A stretch of 51,512 bases of DNA, taken from Acidobacteriaceae bacterium. Its GTDB lineage: Bacteria; Acidobacteriota; Terriglobia; Terriglobales; Acidobacteriaceae. Every line of letters starts with the position of its first letter. Position 1 is the stretch's first letter. Positions 46,961-51,512 of the stretch are shown one piece after another. A program made the position numbers and the translations under genes. Under the pieces are notes generated by a model. That model was not told where the DNA came from. It was given only the letters and a program-made list of their open reading frames with translations, and did no database searches. Location of the stretch: positions 25,190 to 76,701 of the forward strand of contig PLBE01000259.1 of assembly GCA_003134435.1 (NCBI GenBank). Direction: 5' to 3'.

Positions 46961-48535
46961 GTGAAAACGGTCGGAGTCCACGCTCGATTCGAGACCAGTT
47001 TCGAAGGCGCACTCGACTATCCCAATCCCACACAAGACGTTCAAGTCTCAGTCGAGTTCGAATCGAATGGCCAAAAGAAGAAGGTTGAGGCGTTTTGGGA
47101 CGGAGGAACTACCTGGCGCGTCAGGTTCTCCCCCGATTTTCACGGCCATTGGACCTGGCGCTCCCGATGTTTCCAGTGCCAGGATTCCGGACTGCATGAC
47201 CGCAGCGGCGAATTCGAATGCAGCGAGAATGCCAGTCTCAAATCTCCTCTGCACCATGGACCGCTTCAAGTCTCTCCCCTAGGCCGATTCTTCAATCATG
47301 CGGATGGCGAACCGTTCTTCTGGCTGGCCGACACTGCCTGGAACGGACCTTTGCTATCGGAGGAATCCGACTGGGCCACCTATCTTGCAGACCGCGCGAA
47401 GAAGGGGTTCAACGTCATTCAATTTGTCGCTACACAGTGGATCGGCTCTGCGGGAGATGCCACCGGACGTCCTGCGTATCTGGGCTACGACCGAATTCGG
47501 ATTGAACCGGCATTTTTTCAGCGCCTTGACCGTCGCGTGGACATGATCAACGAATTTGGAATGGTTGCCGCGCCAGTCCTGGCTTGGGCTGCCGCCTGGA
47601 ATCCCGACAGCGTTCACCTGAATCCCGGAACCACCCTCTCCGACGAACAGTTGATCGTGCTAGTCCGCTATCTCGTTGCCCGCTACGGGGCCCACCAGGT
47701 CGTCTGGATTTTGGCCGGCGACGGAATCTACTTAGGCGACGAGGCCGAGCGCTGGCGTCGCATCGGACACGCTGGTCTCGGCTTCACGAACCGCGTTGCC
47801 ACCATTCACCCCGGCGGCAAAGTGTGGGTCGCCCCCGAATTCCGCAGCGAGGCTTGGTTTCAATTCAACGCCTATCAGACCAGCCACGGGATTGATGAAG
47901 ATACATTCCGTTGGATCAACGAGGGACCACTCAGCACAGTCTGGCAAACCGAGCCTGTTCTCCCGCACATGAATCTCGAGCCCTGTTACGAAGACCACAT
48001 CGCGATGACTTCGGGAAAGCGCATTGACGCTCAAGATGTGCGGCGAGCCTGCTACTGGAGTCTGCTTGCAGCACCAACCGCCGGCATCACCTATGGAGCC
48101 CACGGCGTTTGGAGTTGGGAGACCAGCCCCGCACTTCCGCTGAGTCATCCCCAGTCTGGGATCGCGAAGCCCTGGCATGAGGCGATCGCCCTGCCCGGCA
48201 GTGATTGCATGACCCACTTGAAGGCGATCTTCACGACGTTCGACTGGTGGCGTCTCCGCCCATGTCCAGAACTCCTGAGTTTTCAACCGGGAAAAGAAAC
48301 ACCCGCGCGATTCATCTCGGCAGCTTGTTCCCAGGATCGAGACCTGGCGATGTTTTACTGTCCGGAAGGCGGCCCGATCAACCTTAATTTTGGCGTTATC
48401 TCGAACCCGGTCACGGCACAATGCTTCAATCCAGAAGATGGGACGCTGCTTTGGCAACGGCGATACGGCGAAAGCGAAGAAACAATTGATACCGGAAGTC
48501 CCGGAGATCGCGTGCTCGTCTTGCGAGCATCCTGA
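46961..48535 (+). CDS. DUF5060/DUF4038 GH140-like protein without signal peptide
   Basis: About 524 residues, clearly paralogous to the protein at 10027-11748: DUF5060 sandwich (AFWDGGTTWRVRF), GH140-type barrel (FFWLADTAWNG, VVWILAGDG with Asp254, MNLEPCYE with Glu340, YGAHGVWSWE) and a short C-terminal domain. The start is GTG 46961 or TTG 46958; an in-frame stop at 46931 rules out a longer leader. No signal peptide is possible in this frame, so the protein is probably cytoplasmic unless an upstream frameshift has removed its leader. A cytoplasmic apiosidase would act on imported oligosaccharides and feed the apiose operon. It is 116 bases after the esterase gene; there is no good ribosome site. 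Confidence 0.75.
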   Translation: MKTVGVHARFETSFEGALDYPNPTQDVQVSVEFESNGQKKKVEAFWDGGTTWRVRFSPDFHGHWTWRSRCFQCQDSGLHDRSGEFECSENASLKSPLHHGPLQVSPLGRFFNHADGEPFFWLADTAWNGPLLSEESDWATYLADRAKKGFNVIQFVATQWIGSAGDATGRPAYLGYDRIRIEPAFFQRLDRRVDMINEFGMVAAPVLAWAAAWNPDSVHLNPGTTLSDEQLIVLVRYLVARYGAHQVVWILAGDGIYLGDEAERWRRIGHAGLGFTNRVATIHPGGKVWVAPEFRSEAWFQFNAYQTSHGIDEDTFRWINEGPLSTVWQTEPVLPHMNLEPCYEDHIAMTSGKRIDAQDVRRACYWSLLAAPTAGITYGAHGVWSWETSPALPLSHPQSGIAKPWHEAIALPGSDCMTHLKAIFTTFDWWRLRPCPELLSFQPGKETPARFISAACSQDRDLAMFYCPEGGPINLNFGVISNPVTAQCFNPEDGTLLWQRRYGESEETIDTGSPGDRVLVLRAS

Positions 48536-48565
48536 GCAACTGAGGGTCATCACTGCGGAACTTAT

Positions 48566-49999
48566 ATGGAATTCAGAAGCCTGCACAATCGTGGTCTTGC
48601 CGTAACGGCGATTGCCGTTCTGTTCATAACGGCGTGCCCGACTCTCCCCGCCCAGTCACAGCTTTCAAAATCAAAATCGGCCGACGGGATATACGACATC
48701 CTCGACTTCGGAGCGGTCGGCGACGGCCAGACCGACTCTACTTCGGCGATCCAGGCTGCGATCGACACCGCGAGCCTCAACGGCGGTGTTGTATTGATCC
48801 CCATCGGACGATTTCTGTGCCAAGGCCACCTTGAAATCAAGATGGGCGTGCACCTGAAGGGTCTGAACGAGGCTCCCCAATCCTGGGAACCGGCAACCGG
48901 ATCGATTCTTATGCCTACGGAAGGTAAGAACAATGACAACGAGGACGGCACTGCCTTCATCGAAATGCGCAGTTCCACTTCGCTCACCGGAGTCACGATC
49001 TACTATCCAGAGCAGAACGTTGATGACATCCGCCCCTATCCCTGGACGATTCGGATTCGTGGCAACCCGTCACATCCGAAAGAGGTAGCATTTGACACAA
49101 CTGTCTCCGACGTAACTTTAATCAACAGTTACAACGGAATTCGCACCGGGCCCACGGAAAACGGACGCCACCGGATCTTGAACCTCCACGGCTGTGTTCT
49201 GCGGCGAGGAATTCTTGTCGACTGGACCGGCGACATTGGCCGATTGGAGAATATCCAGTTTCATTGCCATTTCTGGGCAGCGAAAGTGTTCCACGGAGAT
49301 TTCGGCAAAGTTTTCGCCTACATGCAGCACAATCTGGAAGCCTTCGTCTTCGGTCGCACGGATTGGGAGTACGTCACCAACACTTTTGTCTTCCCCGCCA
49401 AAGTTGGCTACCGTTTTATCGAGACTGCTAACGGGACTGCCAATGGCCAGTTCTCCGGCATTGGCGCCGATGCAACAGAAAATGCCGTCCTGGTAGAGGC
49501 CATCCAGCAGATGGGACTGCTGATCACGAATGGCGAATTCAACAGTCATCTCTCCGGTGTCAGTACCCAGGTGATCGTGGAGAAAGGGTCTCGCGGAAAC
49601 GTCCGTTTCGTGAATAGCGGCTTCTGGGGACCGGTTAAGCACAACGTTGTCCTGCGCGGCGAGGGCTTCACTTCCTTTTCCGACTGTTATTTCAGCAACG
49701 ACAACTCGACCTCCGATGCCGCTGTGCTGGTCGAGAGCGGCAAGGTCCAGATTCAAAACAGCACTTTTGGCGCAGTGCCAAAGCAACTGGTGCCGGGCCA
49801 CTCTCAACCGGCGATTGGAGACCGTTTCCAGTCTCCGAGCATTCATCTCGCGCCGGGTGTTCGGAGCGCAATTATCCGGGGCAACAATGGCTATTTTGGC
49901 GTGAAGATAGAAAATGAAATCGGCAGCCGGGCCATTATTAGCGATAACGAACCCTTTTACGAGCCCGATCCGACCTCATCCAGCGAGCACCACCCATGA
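48566..49999 (+). CDS. Exported right-handed beta-helix protein, pectate-lyase-3-like
   Basis: 477 residues with a signal peptide (about 1-29). The pectate lyase superfamily opening YDILDFGAVGDGQTDSTSAI at 43-62 is followed by parallel beta-helix repeats rich in NG and GN turns (SYNGIRTG; NCYF-like rungs around 360-400). This fold is used by pectin lyases, rhamnogalacturonases and related glycan-acting proteins, and by non-catalytic ones. I cannot see a certain catalytic set, so activity is not assured. It follows the GH140-like gene by 30 bases and precedes the sugar transporter, consistent with pectin side-chain breakdown. Confidence 0.82.
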   Translation: MEFRSLHNRGLAVTAIAVLFITACPTLPAQSQLSKSKSADGIYDILDFGAVGDGQTDSTSAIQAAIDTASLNGGVVLIPIGRFLCQGHLEIKMGVHLKGLNEAPQSWEPATGSILMPTEGKNNDNEDGTAFIEMRSSTSLTGVTIYYPEQNVDDIRPYPWTIRIRGNPSHPKEVAFDTTVSDVTLINSYNGIRTGPTENGRHRILNLHGCVLRRGILVDWTGDIGRLENIQFHCHFWAAKVFHGDFGKVFAYMQHNLEAFVFGRTDWEYVTNTFVFPAKVGYRFIETANGTANGQFSGIGADATENAVLVEAIQQMGLLITNGEFNSHLSGVSTQVIVEKGSRGNVRFVNSGFWGPVKHNVVLRGEGFTSFSDCYFSNDNSTSDAAVLVESGKVQIQNSTFGAVPKQLVPGHSQPAIGDRFQSPSIHLAPGVRSAIIRGNNGYFGVKIENEIGSRAIISDNEPFYEPDPTSSSEHHP

Positions 50000-50034
50000 A
50001 ATCATGGTCCATATAAATCGAGCCTGAGACGCCC

Positions 50035-51288
50035 ATGCAAAACGAGACTCGTTCGACAAATACCCTGCTGCACCTGGTCTACTTCACTTACTTTTTCTGT
50101 GGGATGACGCAGTGTTTCGAGAGCGTGTTTCTACCCGAGATGAAGGAGTATTTCCACCTCAGCTACCAGCAGCAAATGTACGTCATGTTCGCCAAGAACA
50201 TAGCTTTCTTGCTGGCGATTCTGGTAGGCGCTAGAGTATTGCAGGTCGGATATAAGAACTGCCTGACGATTGCGATGGCACTTTACGCAGTCGGAACACT
50301 TCTTCTGGTTCCTGGTTTGCGAATGGCCCAATACAACCTGGTCTTGCTCGCCTTTGTCGTCATTGGCAGCGGCTTTACGATTCAGATGGTAGCTGGCAGC
50401 CCTCTGATCAGCGCACTCGGACTACCGCAAGATTCGTCCAGCCGTTTGAATTTCGGCAATGCTCTGGGGGCCATCGCTCAGATCATCGCGCCCGCAAGCC
50501 TGACGATCATCATTCCTGCCACCGCGCTTTCAGCCCAAGCCAAACTGCCGTACATGCAGGCTATCTTCATTACATTTGGATTGGGGCTTGTCCTCCTGAC
50601 GCTGGTGACCCTGATGGTCAACAACGTGGATATCCGCGAGAGCCTTCGGGAGTCATCCTCTTCGGCTCGGTTCTCAGCGACATCCGTATGGCACCCCAAA
50701 GTGGTTCTCGGATTGGTGGCGATCTTCCTGGTGCTAGGCACTGAGGCCTGTCTCTTCGGATTCTTTCGCAATTATCTCGAAGATACTTCCATCGCAGGAC
50801 TATCCGCCCATCAATCGGAGCGACTGTTCACCGTTTACTTCGCAGTCTTCGCTCTCGGCCGGATGATGGCGGCATGGATCCAGAAGCATCTGCGGCCAGC
50901 TGTGCACATAGCGTTCCACCTTGTTTTTGCAATGTTTTGTTTGCTGCTGGCAATGTTCGCAAAAGGAACCATCGCTGTAGTGGCGGTGGTCGCTATCGGA
51001 TTTTTTGCGTCCATCTTTTTCCCTACTCTTTATGCCATGGCCATCGAGAATATGGGCGATCTCACAGGCCAGGCATCGGGCGTTCTCACACTGGGCTTTC
51101 TGGGGTGCGCCATTATTCCGGTGCTTCAAGGAAAGCTGGCGGATTCCATCGGCCTGCAATTGTCTTATGGTCTGGGATTGATCGGTTATTTATTCGCGCT
51201 TTTTTATGTGTTCCGCAGTTGGCGCAGCGAGAACGCTGACAAGGCGGACCTCGAAAGGACCGCCATTGATGCCGCGGGCAATCCCTAG
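50035..51288 (+). CDS. MFS sugar transporter, FucP/GluP-like
   Basis: 417 residues with about twelve hydrophobic helices. The FucP-type block RLNFGNALGAIAQIIAP (about 138-154) and a first-helix segment with FLPEMKEYFHLSYQQ match the fucose/glucose-galactose proton symporter group of the major facilitator superfamily. It would import a monosaccharide released by the neighbouring enzymes across the inner membrane. It is the only obvious inner-membrane sugar importer in the window, so it is a candidate apiose, xylose or galactose carrier; specificity cannot be read. It lies 35 bases after the beta-helix gene, followed 40 bases later by a GH31 gene. Confidence 0.88.
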   Translation: MQNETRSTNTLLHLVYFTYFFCGMTQCFESVFLPEMKEYFHLSYQQQMYVMFAKNIAFLLAILVGARVLQVGYKNCLTIAMALYAVGTLLLVPGLRMAQYNLVLLAFVVIGSGFTIQMVAGSPLISALGLPQDSSSRLNFGNALGAIAQIIAPASLTIIIPATALSAQAKLPYMQAIFITFGLGLVLLTLVTLMVNNVDIRESLRESSSSARFSATSVWHPKVVLGLVAIFLVLGTEACLFGFFRNYLEDTSIAGLSAHQSERLFTVYFAVFALGRMMAAWIQKHLRPAVHIAFHLVFAMFCLLLAMFAKGTIAVVAVVAIGFFASIFFPTLYAMAIENMGDLTGQASGVLTLGFLGCAIIPVLQGKLADSIGLQLSYGLGLIGYLFALFYVFRSWRSENADKADLERTAIDAAGNP

Positions 51289-51328
51289 ACGGGGAAGGAC
51301 TGAAGACGGGAAAGGACAGATCGATCCG

Positions 51329-51512
51329 ATGAGTCGACATCACATTTCAGTACTTGTCGTCGTGTTGCTGCACACCTTCTGTCTTGGTTGGGACAATGTC
51401 GGCAGCGTTACCAAGTTTCGGCAACTGCCTGACGGTGTAGAAGCACACGCTGGCCGGTTTGCCGTTCGCGTCACCGCTCAGAGCGATTCCGTCGTCCGTG
51501 TCCGCTATTCGG
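51329..51512 (+). CDS. N-terminus of a GH31-like glycosidase (3' end cut by window)
   Basis: The frame opens at ATG 51329 and remains open to the window edge (61 residues seen). A short leader is followed by VTKFRQLPDGVEAHAGRFAV and SDSVVRVRYS, the usual opening of the GH31 N-terminal galactose-mutarotase-like domain. The catalytic barrel lies outside. Family assignment rests on this opening only; it would be the second GH31 of the region. Confidence 0.6.
   Translation, partial: MSRHHISVLVVVLLHTFCLGWDNVGSVTKFRQLPDGVEAHAGRFAVRVTAQSDSVVRVRYS

Noticed and set aside
1-51512. CRISPR array, tRNA or rRNA genes, insertion sequences
   Set aside because: Scanned for regular repeats, cloverleaf-like segments and transposase proteins; none seen.

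Overview
The window (about 51.5 kb) reads as a chromosomal, carbohydrate-focused segment of an Acidobacteriota (Terriglobia-like) genome. Three things point there: an Oar-type TonB-dependent receptor with an N-terminal carboxypeptidase-regulatory domain and no SusD partner, a tandem pair of FG-GAP/VCBS proteins ending in an ASPIC/UnbV (CRTAC1-like) domain, and a dense set of Sec-exported glycoside hydrolases and TPR proteins. I saw no rRNA, tRNA, insertion sequence, phage gene or CRISPR array. The lineage is an inference; there is no taxonomic marker in the window.

Left region (1-9.8 kb): the 3' part of a GH3 beta-glucosidase with a PA14 insert faces a minus-strand operon. Read in transcription order this is apsD, apnL, an oiaC-like gene, apnO, a GH27 alpha-galactosidase and a badly deleted GH92 gene. 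The first four genes match the bacterial D-apiose route: D-apiose to apionolactone, to apionate, to 3-oxo-isoapionate, to L-erythrulose plus CO2. An AraC-type regulator lies just upstream on the same strand.

Central-left region (10-24.6 kb), plus strand: an exported DUF5060/DUF4038 (GH140, apiosidase-like) protein starts a run with a nucleoside-hydrolase-like protein, a clan GH-D (GH36-like) enzyme, a GH31 alpha-xylosidase-like enzyme and a second GH27. A second AraC regulator, closely related to the first, then heads the two CRTAC1-like proteins. The likely logic is that exported glycosidases release apiose, galactose and xylose from pectin or hemicellulose side chains, and the facing operon oxidises the apiose.

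Central region (24.6-35.3 kb), minus strand: a GH63/GH37-like (alpha/alpha)6 hydrolase, the Oar-type receptor, a TPR protein and a 1012-residue clan GH-A protein with a C-terminal CBM9-like module. This resembles an acidobacterial counterpart of a polysaccharide utilisation unit.

Central-right region (35.6-40.6 kb), plus strand: a four-gene cassette unlike its neighbours, with a small SxtJ-like membrane protein, a NodU/CmcH-type carbamoyltransferase, a 52-residue DUF5989-like membrane peptide and an SGNH-hydrolase/TPR fusion. Its substrate is unknown.

Right region (40.6-51.5 kb): an orphan secreted beta-sandwich protein on the minus strand, then a plus-strand run of GH39, an unassigned six-hairpin glycosidase, a serine beta-lactamase-like esterase, a second GH140-like protein with no signal peptide, a pectate-lyase-fold beta-helix protein, an MFS (FucP-like) sugar transporter and the start of another GH31. 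The two GH140-like paralogues, one predicted exported and one predicted cytoplasmic, suggest apiose-containing glycans are a recurring substrate of this region.
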